From assembly GCA_021413845.1 (NCBI GenBank), contig JAIOPP010000080.1, positions 1 through 39,918 of the forward strand: 39,918 nucleotides of DNA. Reading direction: 5' to 3'. Below the pieces are notes generated by a model, which saw only the letters and a program-made list of their open reading frames with translations, had not been told where the DNA came from and ran no database searches. This document shows positions 1-8,691 of this stretch, in pieces (positions within the stretch are counted from its first letter, which is position 1; each line of letters opens with the position of its first letter). This stretch comes from Planctomycetia bacterium. GTDB lineage: Bacteria > Planctomycetota > Planctomycetia > Pirellulales > PNKZ01. The position numbers were made by a program, and so were the translations under genes.

Positions 1-558
1 TGGCTGCGACGTTGTGGAGTCTGTGGAAGAGCGGCGGCCGCTACGATCCTGCGCGGGTGCGCGGCGTCGGGCGACCGTCGGCGCCGAAGGGAGTCGAACC
101 CGCTTGAGCACGAGCGGCGGAGTTCCCAGGGTGGCTCTGAGACGCGCCTCACGGCGCGAGCTCCGGTCCGTGAATGAACCCGCCGCACGAATCACGAACG
201 CACGCTCCGATCTCCGCATGGACCTCGCGCAAGCGAAGAGTCCCCGATAGGTGCCTGGGCGACGTTTTCCAAGATGATCGTCCGATCCTTCCGCGGAACG
301 AATGCGAACCAGCGACTCCGAACCGACGCACGGGAAACGGCCTCCAAGACGTCGCCGAAAGGCACGAACGCCTCGACACGAACGTAACCTACGAACAAGC
401 CCCTCTCCGAAAAGAAGAGAAAAAAAGCGGGCCCGCGCCCGCGGTGTATCTTGACCGAGAGCTTCCTATAGGTGTCACCCCGCGCGGTTCTAAATGCTGA
501 GCCTGGTCGTTTTCTTTGTTGGAAGTAAGACGACTAGGCTCATGGGCGGGAACAACAA
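1..558. other. No gene supported (left edge)
   Basis: I see no convincing gene here. The short open frames on both strands are rich in Arg, Pro and Ser and overlap one another, as expected of non-coding high-GC DNA. A string resembling a reversed T-arm (gagtcgaaccc near 91-101) has no tRNA body around it. The stretch lies downstream of the small gene that ends at 559 on the minus strand. Confidence 0.5.
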
Positions 559-840
559 TTATTGTGAGTCAGATATCGATCTTTCTGATTTGCTTGAAAG
601 ACGCTGCCCCACTAATTCCTCGATTGGAAAACTAGGCGGCTCAATCACGATGATTCGCCTAGCGGCCACATTCCCTGCGTCATCAAAAACGGGTCTGGCT
701 GTTCGAAAGGTCACGTACTTATCAGGTGCCCCGACTACTTCAAGAATGCGGCCCGGCTGCGGATCAAATTCTTCTGTTTCGACGCGGAGTATGCCGGAGT
801 TGCGGTATATCGACGCTGACTGAACAAGGTATGTGGACAT
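559..840 (-). CDS. Small hypothetical protein downstream of RHS tip; immunity candidate
   Basis: A 93-residue soluble protein with no signal peptide or membrane segment. I do not recognise a family. The ATG at 840 is preceded by a good Shine-Dalgarno (AGGAG on the minus strand, plus positions 851-855). It begins only 19 nt after the RHS stop codon, so the two genes should share a transcript. It looks beta-rich, with alternating hydrophobic stretches such as RILEVVGAP and RRIIVIEPP. Known biology: the gene immediately downstream of an RHS or other polymorphic toxin commonly encodes the cognate immunity protein. That role is inferred here from position only. A longer frame opens at 891 but overlaps the end of the RHS gene and lacks a ribosome site, so the 840 start is preferred. 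Confidence 0.7.
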   Translation of the reverse strand: MSTYLVQSASIYRNSGILRVETEEFDPQPGRILEVVGAPDKYVTFRTARPVFDDAGNVAARRIIVIEPPSFPIEELVGQRLSSKSERSISDSQ

Positions 841-859
841 GATGATTTGGCTCCTAAAA

Positions 860-2860
860 CTAGCGTGAAGGCCGGTTCGGGTGATTCTCAAATGACCTCA
901 TCAACCCTTCCAGGCGGGAATTCACCGAAGTTGTTTCCGGTGCCGTTAAACCCCAAGCACGAGAGTTTTGTAACAAGCGTTGTTGAACTTCGATTTCCAA
1001 AACAATGTCACCGAGGTCTTGACCGACCCAATCGTAAATCGCCTGAGCACGGCCTGTTCGGAACTGAGTGGTATGAATCATTTCATCGAAGACGGTGCTG
1101 GCCGTGGGGTTTGGCCGCATAAGAATGTCTTTTGCACTCAGAGTAAGTCCTGTTTGCCCAGGACCCCCTGCTTCAAGCAATTGCATCTGAGCGAAATCGC
1201 TTTGGTCAATTATGCCGCCGTTCCTATCGAATGCCGCTTTGATCTTCTGGAATCGCACCGAATCCATCGGTGCCCCTTCCGCAATGCTTGCCAGTCCCGA
1301 CCGGAAGGTTGTGTTGGCTGGAGTGCTCCGCACTGCGGTCGACAGGCCCGACAAGTCCGTAGCAACGTTCGCTAACTTTCCTCCGATCAGCGTAAATCCC
1401 GCCTCGAACGCCACGCCGCCGACGAGGTCACCTCTTCCTTTCGTCGTGCTTAAACGGTTCCCGAGCTCTTCGACGTAGTTCTCCATTCCATTATAAACCT
1501 CCGACCACGCGTCTTCCCGATTGAATACCAGATTGCCGCCGAAGCCGATCGTTTGGCTCGCTTTTTCGGCGAAACGTCCGGCCGCTGCAATCTTATTATC
1601 CATGAATTGGTCTTTGTCGGTTAAAAACAGTACGGCATCGTCACAAATGGCAGCTCCGAAATTTCTAATACCGGCAAAAAAGGAACGGGTCCTAGAGCCG
1701 AAGCCCTGAGCCACGGCGAGAATTTCGGATTCCCCATTGTCCGCGGAATAACGATTGATTTCTGCAATCTGACTTGGAGTCGAATGGCAATAAAAGCAGG
1801 GCGTGATGGTAAGCGGTGCCCGTATCGGATCCGAAGTGGATTTAAGTGGACCGCCGAACGAAGGCGTGAAGCTGTAGTAGGATGGGTCGTATTCCGCCAA
1901 CCCGGTCGGATCGACGTTGTTGAGCGGATCGTTGCCGACGTACTGATTCAGGTTCAACGTCCCTCCGGCGAAGCCGATGGGGTCGGGGTTGAGCCAGTCG
2001 CCGAGTCTGGGGTCGAGGTAGCGGTTCCAGGCGTAGTAGTTGCCGGTCTCGGCGTCGTACGTCAGGCCGGTCCAGCCGGAGCGGACCAGCGTCGGGTCGC
2101 CCGAGCCTGCCGTGAGGTTGCCGTAGGCGTCGTAGGAATACTTCGCCACGAGGGTCCCGTCGGCAGCGACCAAGGCCCGGGTGCTGCCGAGCTCATCGGT
2201 GAGGAGCCATTCCAAGCCATGCCCCGTCCGCTGCTGGCCGAGCACTTGCCCTTCGGCGACGAATTGCCGCAACCGGAGCTCGCCCGCGCCGTCGAGCACC
2301 AGCAAGAGCTTGTCGCCCGCGTAGACGTAACGCTCCGCGTCGACCAACTCGCCTTCCGCGTCGTATACCTTTTTCCCGATCCGGTGGTTCGACGCGTCGT
2401 ACCGGTACGTCAGCGAGCCGGACGTTGCGCCGTCGACCCGCTTCCAGGTCACCTCGACCAGACGGTTACGATGGTCCCACTGGTACTCTTCCCGCGTGCC
2501 GTCGGCCAGCGAAGTCTTCGCCGTTCGGTTCCCCCGGTCGTCGTACTCGTAGGCGTACGTCCCGTCCGAGTCTACCCGATTGTGCGGATCGGGCGTGTAG
2601 CCCGACGTTCCCGTCGCCGACGAGGTAGACGTCTTGCGGTCGCCGGCCGCGTCGAAGGCGTACGACTCGAGCGTCGCTCCGCTTTGATCGAGCACGCACG
2701 TCAGCTGGTTCAAGCCGTCGTACTTGTAAGACCGCGTCCCCTCCGGGCCGGTCGACTCGATCAGCCGCGCCTTCGCGTCGTACTCGAAGTGGAACGTCGC
2801 CGCTGCGATCGTCGCGCCGACCGTCGTACCGTCGACGATGTAATTCGCGATGTCCGACAC
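860..2860 (-). CDS. RHS-repeat protein, 5'-truncated, with variable C-terminal tip
   Basis: A 666-residue C-terminal part of an RHS/YD-repeat protein. Residues 20-290 carry repeats of the form YDAxGRL, for example YKYDGLNQL and YEYDDRGNR. The conserved end-of-core motif DPIGFAGG...NDP..NVDPTG sits at about residues 293-320. The remaining ~345 residues are non-repetitive and form the variable tip. RHS shells normally need well over 1000 residues, so this is an orphan tip. RHS-like coding continues upstream of the GTG at 2860 (GGTTIRTSQVYHESGRV in frame) with no earlier ATG, GTG or TTG before a stop near 3012, so the 5' part is lost. In the tip, E593-M-I-H596 followed by E622/E624 recalls zincin metallopeptidase motifs (inference). 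Whether the GTG is used, or the gene is silent, is unknown. Confidence 0.8.
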   Translation of the reverse strand: MSDIANYIVDGTTVGATIAAATFHFEYDAKARLIESTGPEGTRSYKYDGLNQLTCVLDQSGATLESYAFDAAGDRKTSTSSATGTSGYTPDPHNRVDSDGTYAYEYDDRGNRTAKTSLADGTREEYQWDHRNRLVEVTWKRVDGATSGSLTYRYDASNHRIGKKVYDAEGELVDAERYVYAGDKLLLVLDGAGELRLRQFVAEGQVLGQQRTGHGLEWLLTDELGSTRALVAADGTLVAKYSYDAYGNLTAGSGDPTLVRSGWTGLTYDAETGNYYAWNRYLDPRLGDWLNPDPIGFAGGTLNLNQYVGNDPLNNVDPTGLAEYDPSYYSFTPSFGGPLKSTSDPIRAPLTITPCFYCHSTPSQIAEINRYSADNGESEILAVAQGFGSRTRSFFAGIRNFGAAICDDAVLFLTDKDQFMDNKIAAAGRFAEKASQTIGFGGNLVFNREDAWSEVYNGMENYVEELGNRLSTTKGRGDLVGGVAFEAGFTLIGGKLANVATDLSGLSTAVRSTPANTTFRSGLASIAEGAPMDSVRFQKIKAAFDRNGGIIDQSDFAQMQLLEAGGPGQTGLTLSAKDILMRPNPTASTVFDEMIHTTQFRTGRAQAIYDWVGQDLGDIVLEIEVQQRLLQNSRAWGLTAPETTSVNSRLEGLMRSFENHPNRPSR

Positions 2861-2942
2861 TCGACCCGACTCATGATAGACCTGGCTCGTGCGAATCGTC
2901 GTCCCGCCGGATAAAGCGGCTTTGGACGGGTCGAAGTCTCCA

Positions 2943-2979
2943 GCCCGGTTCGGCGCGTGGTGCCGAGCCGGGCTTTTTT
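2943..2979 (+). terminator. Terminator-like hairpin at the RHS truncation point
   Basis: A 12-bp stem (2943-2954 with 2962-2973, one G-T pair) with a 7-nt loop is followed by six Ts at 2974-2979. It has the form of an intrinsic terminator for plus-strand transcription, but no plus-strand gene lies just to its left. It sits where RHS-like coding stops being recognisable, so it may be left over from the rearrangement that cut the RHS gene. Confidence 0.55.
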
Positions 2980-3093
2980 CATTTCTGATCGGACCTGTGT
3001 CTGATCACCATTGTGAAACGGATCCGTAGTGCCCCAAGGAACCGAGGGGCTTCTTTGCAGTAGATTCCGCTGCAAGTCACAAAACGGCCGTCG

Positions 3094-3143
3094 TAAGTCT
3101 GTCCGGGCGACACGACGGCTATTGAATTTTTATCGTCGGAGTC
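3094..3143. repeat. Imperfect direct repeat, left copy
   Basis: About 50 bp resembling 5124-5170 in the same orientation. The shared core runs taagtc...gggcgacaSgacgKctattgaa followed by a T-rich stretch and gtcgg. Identity is roughly 80% by eye with a small indel. The two copies bracket the LamG/propeller gene, and the right copy lies at the 3' end of the integrase remnant. They may be attachment-site relics or the 3' ends of two related integrase genes. The rest of 2980-3273 shows no gene I can support. Confidence 0.45.
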
Positions 3144-3273
3144 CGAGGTTGAGAAATCGATTTGGGTGAGCTCCGGGCGGTGCGAACTTGAAAGACTCAT
3201 CACATATCCAGCGCTGCTCCGAATCGATATAGTGGCCGGAAACGCCTACCGTGCGACTCCCGAGTCTCGTCGA

Positions 3274-5049
3274 ATGCTAAGAATGACCACATCCGTGCTT
3301 TCCATGTGTCGGCTTCCGTTTGTCTTGATCTATCTCTTTCTAGTGGGAGCGAACGTCGGTGCGGACGACTCCACCGCGACCATCGCGGTGCATTGGCCGT
3401 TTGTTTCCGACGCTCGCGCGGCCGTCGGGACGGCACATGCGACAAGCCGCGGTGGGGTGCAATTCAAGACAGTCAGTGGTCGGCCGGCGGCTGTGCTCAA
3501 CGGGCGGGACGCCTATTTTGAATCGGCGACGCCGTTGCGGTTCGGAACCGGCGACTTTTCGGTCGCGATGTGGGTTCATCCGGATCGTCCGCTCACTGCC
3601 ATTCCGGGCAACCTGCTGAGTTGCTGGAACCCGCTCCAACGCCGAGGATGGAATCTGTACGTGCAAGGGAGTTCGTCCGCTTATTCGTCGATTTGCGACA
3701 GCCGACATTTGCATTTTGGGATCGACGACGGTTGGAACGGCCCGGAGCGTGACCACGGCAAACCTTGGCCAAGCAATTCATTGATCAGCAACCTGATCGT
3801 ACACGAAGGGCGGCTTTATGCGAGTATCGCCGACGCCGACGAGCCGGCCGCCTATGCCCGCGTTTTCCGTTTATCGGACGACGAACGCAGTTGGGAAGAC
3901 TGTGGGCGGCTTGGCAACGATGAGACGATCCCCTCGGTAATGTCGATGATCGTCCACGACGGCAAATTGTACGCCGGTACCGGCGCCTGGGACTGGGTCC
4001 GCGCGTTTAGCAAGGACGGTAAGCATCGCGCTCCGCGATCAACCCGCGTCTTCGTCTATGAAGGGGGCAAAAAATGGCGTGATCTTGGGGAAGTCGGCAA
4101 AGGTTCGCGAGTTCTTTGCTTGTGCAGCTTCGCCGGATCGCTTTACGCCGGTCTCGATTCAGTCGGGGGTGGTAAATTATTCCGACTTGATCAGGATCGC
4201 TGGATCGATTGCGGATCGCCGGATAATCGAAACCTCGAGAACCTGATGCCGTGCTACGGGGCGCTGCACGTCGCGACCCACGGCAATGTTTATCGATATG
4301 AAGACGAGAACAAGTTCGTCCTCATCGGCAAGGAGCCGCACGGCATCAACCAGATTCACGCCTTGCACATGTACGATGGCAAGCTGATCGCGGGGACTTG
4401 GCCTCAGGGCTACATTCTTCGTCACGCGACGAACGGGAAGTGGGAGATCATGGGCCGGCTCGGCCTGCCGCCCGGCAAGGACGAGGAGATCAACGAAACG
4501 AACGATCTCGAATATCACAACGGCGCGCTTTACGCGGGGCTGCTCCCGCTTGCGGAACTATATCGGTACGAGCGCGACGGACAGTGGGCGAGGATCGGCC
4601 AACTCGGCCGACGAAAGGATTTCACGAATGAACGGGCAAATTTGGCGAGTTGGATGCGACTGACCGCGATGGCGAGTTATCGCGGTCGGCTCTTCGTGGG
4701 AACCGGATCATGTCAGGGGCGTGCCGTCGATTGCGACGCCGATGGGACGCTGGGCCGCGTCCGTTCCTACGCCTTTGGGCAGATGGTGAGCCACGAAAAA
4801 GACCTCCCGCCGGGCTGGGTCCACGTAGCGGCAGTGCGGCGAGAACGGACTCTGGAACTCTACCTCAACGGCCGACTGGTGGCGAAATCCGGCGATCAAC
4901 CGTCGCAATCGATCGACGTCGATAGCGATTCTCCGCTGCGAATCGGCTTCGGAAACCTGACGCACTTCTCCGGGGCGTTGTCCGATGTTCGGCTCTATCG
5001 TGGAGCATTGTCCGAGCACGATGTCGCAAAACTGGCTCAGGGAAATTAA
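3274..5049 (+). CDS. Secreted LamG-fold protein interrupted by a beta-propeller
   Basis: A 591-residue exported protein. The chosen ATG at 3274 gives a short n-region and a hydrophobic signal segment ending near ANVGA; ATGs at 3283 and 3304 are alternatives, and none has a strong ribosome site. Residues ~30-165 look like the first half of a LamG/concanavalin-A jelly roll (FGTGDFSVAMWVHP, GWNLYVQG). Residues ~168-500 contain recurring blades with the signature LYAGTG, LYAGLD, LIAGTW, LYAGLLP and LFVGTG, typical of Kelch-like propellers. Residues ~512-588 supply the second half of LamG (GWVHVAAVRR, LELYLNGRLVAKSGD, GALSDVRLYRGALS). The order suggests a propeller inserted in a loop of LamG. Such proteins usually bind glycans or surfaces; no catalytic residues are evident. 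It is flanked by imperfect direct repeats. Confidence 0.8.
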   Translation: MLRMTTSVLSMCRLPFVLIYLFLVGANVGADDSTATIAVHWPFVSDARAAVGTAHATSRGGVQFKTVSGRPAAVLNGRDAYFESATPLRFGTGDFSVAMWVHPDRPLTAIPGNLLSCWNPLQRRGWNLYVQGSSSAYSSICDSRHLHFGIDDGWNGPERDHGKPWPSNSLISNLIVHEGRLYASIADADEPAAYARVFRLSDDERSWEDCGRLGNDETIPSVMSMIVHDGKLYAGTGAWDWVRAFSKDGKHRAPRSTRVFVYEGGKKWRDLGEVGKGSRVLCLCSFAGSLYAGLDSVGGGKLFRLDQDRWIDCGSPDNRNLENLMPCYGALHVATHGNVYRYEDENKFVLIGKEPHGINQIHALHMYDGKLIAGTWPQGYILRHATNGKWEIMGRLGLPPGKDEEINETNDLEYHNGALYAGLLPLAELYRYERDGQWARIGQLGRRKDFTNERANLASWMRLTAMASYRGRLFVGTGSCQGRAVDCDADGTLGRVRSYAFGQMVSHEKDLPPGWVHVAAVRRERTLELYLNGRLVAKSGDQPSQSIDVDSDSPLRIGFGNLTHFSGALSDVRLYRGALSEHDVAKLAQGN

Positions 5050-5091
5050 GCCGGTGCGGACGAAAAGTTCATATTCCGCAACTACTCGCCT

Positions 5092-5821
5092 TCACAACCG
5101 CTGACGGAATTTTATGTTGCAGTTAAGTCGGGGCGACAGGACGTCTATTGAACTTTTTCTGGTCGGGATCAACGACTGGCCGCGATCAATTGTGCCCTTG
5201 CGTTCCATAACTCCGATCGCCGCCCAAAGCGATGCTTGGTAATGTCGACCCCATTCCTTTCCGTAGTGGTCGTTGGCGGCCATCGGCGTGTCGCCGATGA
5301 GTTCGGCCAACGTTTCGATCGAACAACCGATTCCCTTGTTCCGGTAACTCGAGAGCATCCTATGCACGAACGTATGTCGATAGGTATAGCTCGAGCATTT
5401 GCTCTTCTTCGGATCGAGATCCCGACCAAGCTTCTTCTTTAAGGTGAGGCAGCGAACGACGCCGGTCATCCGCTTCCACGGTTCGTCGCGCGTGTTCCGG
5501 AACAGCGGCTTGCCGGATCCCTTGAGCGCGGAGACCATCAACTTGCGGACGAATACGGCGACCGCGTTTTGAACAGGAATCTTTCGCGTCTTCTTCGTCT
5601 TCAAGGAATAGACCCGGTATGAATTGCCGCAAAGAATAATCGCTCAAGCGATCTTCGCCGGCACCGTAGAGAGCCTGTTCGTCGAACAACGACATTCGCT
5701 TTTTCATGCCGGGCAGCGTGTAATACCGGCAATCGGTCTGCTTCCGATTCCAGGCCGAACCGTGTTGCTTGCGGCGTTGCTTGCGAGTTCTTCTCGTGCG
5801 TCCGTCCGTGAAAAAGTTGAC
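5092..5821 (-). pseudogene. Decayed tyrosine recombinase (planctomycete-type integrase)
   Basis: Two pieces of one integrase lie in different frames. The N-terminal piece (from about 5818 down to ~5600) holds GSAWNRKQTDCRYYTLPGM and KKRMSLFDEQ, which I recall as characteristic of planctomycete integrase N-termini. The C-terminal piece (5604-5092) holds the catalytic region: YTYRHTFVHRML, SIETLAELIGDTP and the nucleophile context DHYGKEWGRHY. A frameshift near 5600 and a large internal deletion remove most of the core-binding domain and the first catalytic Arg region. The gene should therefore be inactive. It marks past mobile-element activity in the left end of the window. Confidence 0.75.
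5124..5170. repeat. Imperfect direct repeat, right copy
   Basis: Right-hand partner of the repeat at 3094-3143, overlapping the last codons of the integrase remnant. See the left copy for the shared core. The pair brackets about 2 kb of DNA containing only the LamG/propeller gene. Confidence 0.45.
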
Positions 5822-5886
5822 CGGTGTCGGCTTAGGTCCGATATTGGCTCGATCAAGGCTCGAAAACCCGCTTGCGAGAGGCTCCG

Positions 5887-8151
5887 ATGATTCCACGCGA
5901 TCCTGTTCGCCCGAAGCCGTGCTTACGAAAATTAGCTCGGCATTTGCTACATAGAATTACCACACTCATCATGGTAGCCGTTGTCGAGACGGTGGCGATA
6001 TCTGCATGCTTCTCCGCCGACACTGACAATAACCGATGTAGACCGAACATCGTCGTCATCATTACCGACGATCAAGGCTACGGCGACTTGTCGTGTCACG
6101 GCAATCCGATCTTGAAGACGCCGCATCTCGATCGGCTCTATGCGGAGTCGGTGCGCTTCACCGATTTTCATGTGAGCCCGACTTGCTCCCCCACGCGCGC
6201 TTCGCTGATGACCGGCCGGCATGAGTTCAAGTCGGGCGTTACGCATACGATCTTCGAGCGCGAACGGCTCAACCTTTCGGCGACGACGCTGCCTCAGGTG
6301 TTGAAGTCGGCCGGCTATGCGACCGGAATCTTCGGCAAGTGGCACCTCGGAGACGAAGCCGAGTATCAACCCGGCCGGCGCGGGTTCGACGAATCGTTCA
6401 TCCACGGCGGCGGAGGGATCGGGCAGACCTATCGAGGGAGCTGCGGCGACGCGCCGCGCAATCGCTACTTCGACCCAACGATTCTCCATAACGGCAAGTT
6501 CGAGAAGACGACCGGTTACTGCACCGATGTCTTCTTCGCCGAAGCGACGAAGTGGATTGCGGCGAAGGTGAAAGCCAATGCAAACGCTGCCGCGAAGCCG
6601 ACTGCGAATCCGTTTTTCTGCTACATCGCCACGAATGCGCCCCACACGCCGCTCGATTGCCCGGCCGAGTACGAGGCCCGCTACACCGGCAAAGCTCCCA
6701 ACGCCGACGTTGCGAAATTCTTCGGCATGATTGCGAACATCGACGACAACGTCGGTCGGTTGCTCGCGAAGCTCGCCGAACTCGGTATCGAGCGCGACAC
6801 TCTCGTCGTCTTCATGAACGACAACGGCGGCACCATCGGTACGCAGGTCTTCAATGCCGGAATGCGCGCGCAGAAAGTAACCGTCTATCGCGGGGGGACG
6901 CGCGGCATCTCGTTCTGGCGCCTGCCGGGCACGCTGGTTCCCGGCGATTGCGATCGCCTCGCCGCGCATATCGACATGCTGCCGACGCTCGCGGATATCG
7001 CCGGTGCGCCGCTCTCTGCGGAAACGGCCGCCAAGCTCGACGGACGAAGTCTCAGACCTCTCTTGCTCGACCAGCGAGCCGCTTGGAGCGACCGCACTCT
7101 CTTCACGCACTCGGGCCGATGGCCGAAGGGGTCGAACCCGGAAGAGGCGAAGTTCGCAAACTGCTCGATTCGCGATCCACGCTGGAACTTAGTGAGCTCG
7201 CCGTCGGCCGCCGGGAGAAAGAAGAAGCCCGGCGAAGCTATAGCGGGCAACGTGCCGAGTTGGGAGCTGTATGATCTCCAGGCCGATCCGGGCGAGTCGC
7301 GAAATCTTGCCGGCGAACATCCCGACGTGGTGCGCCGCCTCGCGACGGCCTACGATGCGTGGTGGGCCGAGGTGATTCCGGCGACGGTCGAAAACGAACG
7401 CGCGGTCGGGCCGGCGATCAATCCGTTTCACGCGCTCTACTATGCGCAGTTCGGCGGCGGGCCCGCGGGTAAGTCCGCCGATCCGCCGCAGCCGGCCGCC
7501 GCGCCGAAGCCGGTCGAACCTGCGTTTGCGCCGGTCGTCGACGATCCGAAATTGCCGCGCGTGCTGTTGATCGGCGACTCGATTTCGATCGGCTATACGG
7601 TCGACGTGCGCAAGCTGCTGGCCGGCAAGGCGAACGTGCATCGAATTCCCGTCAACGGCGGCCCGACGACGAACGGGCTCGCCGTAAAAGACGCTCGGAA
7701 AGACAAGCTCTCGAACCTGTCGCGGTGGCTCGCGCCCGACGGCGCTCCTGCGAAGTGGGACATCATCCACTTCAACTGGGGCCTGCACGATCTGAAGGAG
7801 ATGCCCGACGGCAAGTTGCAGGTCGACCCGGACGCGTATGAGAAGAACCTGCGCGAGCTGGTGAAGCAGATGCAAGCGACCGGCGCGACGCTGATTTGGT
7901 GTACGACGACGCCGGTGCAAGAAGGAACGAAAGGCCCGCCGCGCAAAACGGCCGACGTGCTCATTTACAACGAGCGGGCCAAGAAAGTGATGGACGAAGC
8001 CAAGGTTGAGACGGACGACCTCTACACGTTCGCGCTCCCGAAGCTCAAAGAGATCCAACTCCCGCTCAACGTCCACTTCACCCCGGCCGGCTCAGCGGTC
8101 TTGGCCGAGAAAGTAGCGGCGGAAATCGAAAAGCGGCTGCCGAAGAAGTGA
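5887..8151 (+). CDS. Exported sulfatase fused to an SGNH/GDSL hydrolase
   Basis: A 754-residue two-domain enzyme. The ATG at 5887 is preferred over the in-frame TTG at 5872; ATG 5971 is another option. A hydrophobic stretch ending ISAC fits a signal peptide, possibly with a lipobox. The sulfatase domain starts near residue 50 with metal-binding TDDQGYGD (Asp61, Asp62) and carries the formylglycine motif C-S-P-T-R at Cys100 followed by ASLMTGRH. It should hydrolyse sulfate esters once matured by a formylglycine-generating enzyme. After a Pro/Ala-rich linker (~535-550), an SGNH domain begins with LLIGDSISIGY (Ser565 nucleophile), then NWGLHD, and ends with NVHFTPAG (His730), where the usual Asp three residues before the His is absent. 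The likely target is a sulfated, acylated polysaccharide, with sulfatase and esterase working together. It is divergent from the integrase remnant. Confidence 0.92.
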   Translation: MIPRDPVRPKPCLRKLARHLLHRITTLIMVAVVETVAISACFSADTDNNRCRPNIVVIITDDQGYGDLSCHGNPILKTPHLDRLYAESVRFTDFHVSPTCSPTRASLMTGRHEFKSGVTHTIFERERLNLSATTLPQVLKSAGYATGIFGKWHLGDEAEYQPGRRGFDESFIHGGGGIGQTYRGSCGDAPRNRYFDPTILHNGKFEKTTGYCTDVFFAEATKWIAAKVKANANAAAKPTANPFFCYIATNAPHTPLDCPAEYEARYTGKAPNADVAKFFGMIANIDDNVGRLLAKLAELGIERDTLVVFMNDNGGTIGTQVFNAGMRAQKVTVYRGGTRGISFWRLPGTLVPGDCDRLAAHIDMLPTLADIAGAPLSAETAAKLDGRSLRPLLLDQRAAWSDRTLFTHSGRWPKGSNPEEAKFANCSIRDPRWNLVSSPSAAGRKKKPGEAIAGNVPSWELYDLQADPGESRNLAGEHPDVVRRLATAYDAWWAEVIPATVENERAVGPAINPFHALYYAQFGGGPAGKSADPPQPAAAPKPVEPAFAPVVDDPKLPRVLLIGDSISIGYTVDVRKLLAGKANVHRIPVNGGPTTNGLAVKDARKDKLSNLSRWLAPDGAPAKWDIIHFNWGLHDLKEMPDGKLQVDPDAYEKNLRELVKQMQATGATLIWCTTTPVQEGTKGPPRKTADVLIYNERAKKVMDEAKVETDDLYTFALPKLKEIQLPLNVHFTPAGSAVLAEKVAAEIEKRLPKK

Positions 8152-8194
8152 GGCAACGCTGGTGGAGCAGAAAGTGCCTGTGCTACTCAGCGTG

Positions 8195-8626
8195 CTATTT
8201 GCCGTCATTGTCCATAATATATCGAATTAAGATCGGAATGATCGATAGTATCGGAGGAAGGGAGACGAGGTAGAACCCGTAGCGCTTCGGATCAGTATCT
8301 GCAAATAAAGTCCAAATAATAAGTGGGGCGTAAATGACCCATGCAATCAAAAAGCCGACGATTGCATTCCCATCTATTTCTTTCATCTGCGCTGCTACGA
8401 TCAAACACAGCATCCCCATGGCGAACGGCAGTCCCATAATTACCAGACAACCAAAGACGACCAGTTCGTAGCCAAACCATTCATCACCATCCTTATCTAT
8501 CATGCCCTTATGAACGTTTTGAGCTATCGGACAACATAAACCGATTAGGTTCACTATCAAAAGAACGAGTAAAACGCCTCTTGAGCGATTGTTCCACAGG
8601 GCGTCTTGGTCGTTGTCGCCGAGCAT
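8195..8626 (-). CDS. Hypothetical four-helix membrane protein
   Basis: A 143-residue integral membrane protein of unrecognised family. Hydrophobic helices lie at about residues 17-37, 54-80, 88-108 and 117-138. A polar loop rich in Asp/Lys (MIDKDGDEWFG) separates helices 1 and 2. The start at 8626 has a good ribosome site (GGGAGG on the minus strand). No charged pore or catalytic motif is visible, so no function is assigned. Its base composition is less GC-rich than the sulfatase next to it. Confidence 0.7.
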   Translation of the reverse strand: MLGDNDQDALWNNRSRGVLLVLLIVNLIGLCCPIAQNVHKGMIDKDGDEWFGYELVVFGCLVIMGLPFAMGMLCLIVAAQMKEIDGNAIVGFLIAWVIYAPLIIWTLFADTDPKRYGFYLVSLPPILSIIPILIRYIMDNDGK

Positions 8627-8691
8627 TTAATGGTGGCCTCCCGTGTTTGAATCTGTAGCGATACAGTATTGCTAATTGCTCGTAATCGCAG

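Noticed and set aside
84-105. tRNA-like T-arm (gagtcgaaccc) on the minus strand
   Set aside because: The stem does not pair well and no acceptor, D or anticodon arms can be found around it.
1784-2914. Long plus-strand open frame opposite the RHS gene
   Set aside because: Antisense shadow; it is Arg/Val-rich with no motif, while the minus strand has clear RHS repeats.
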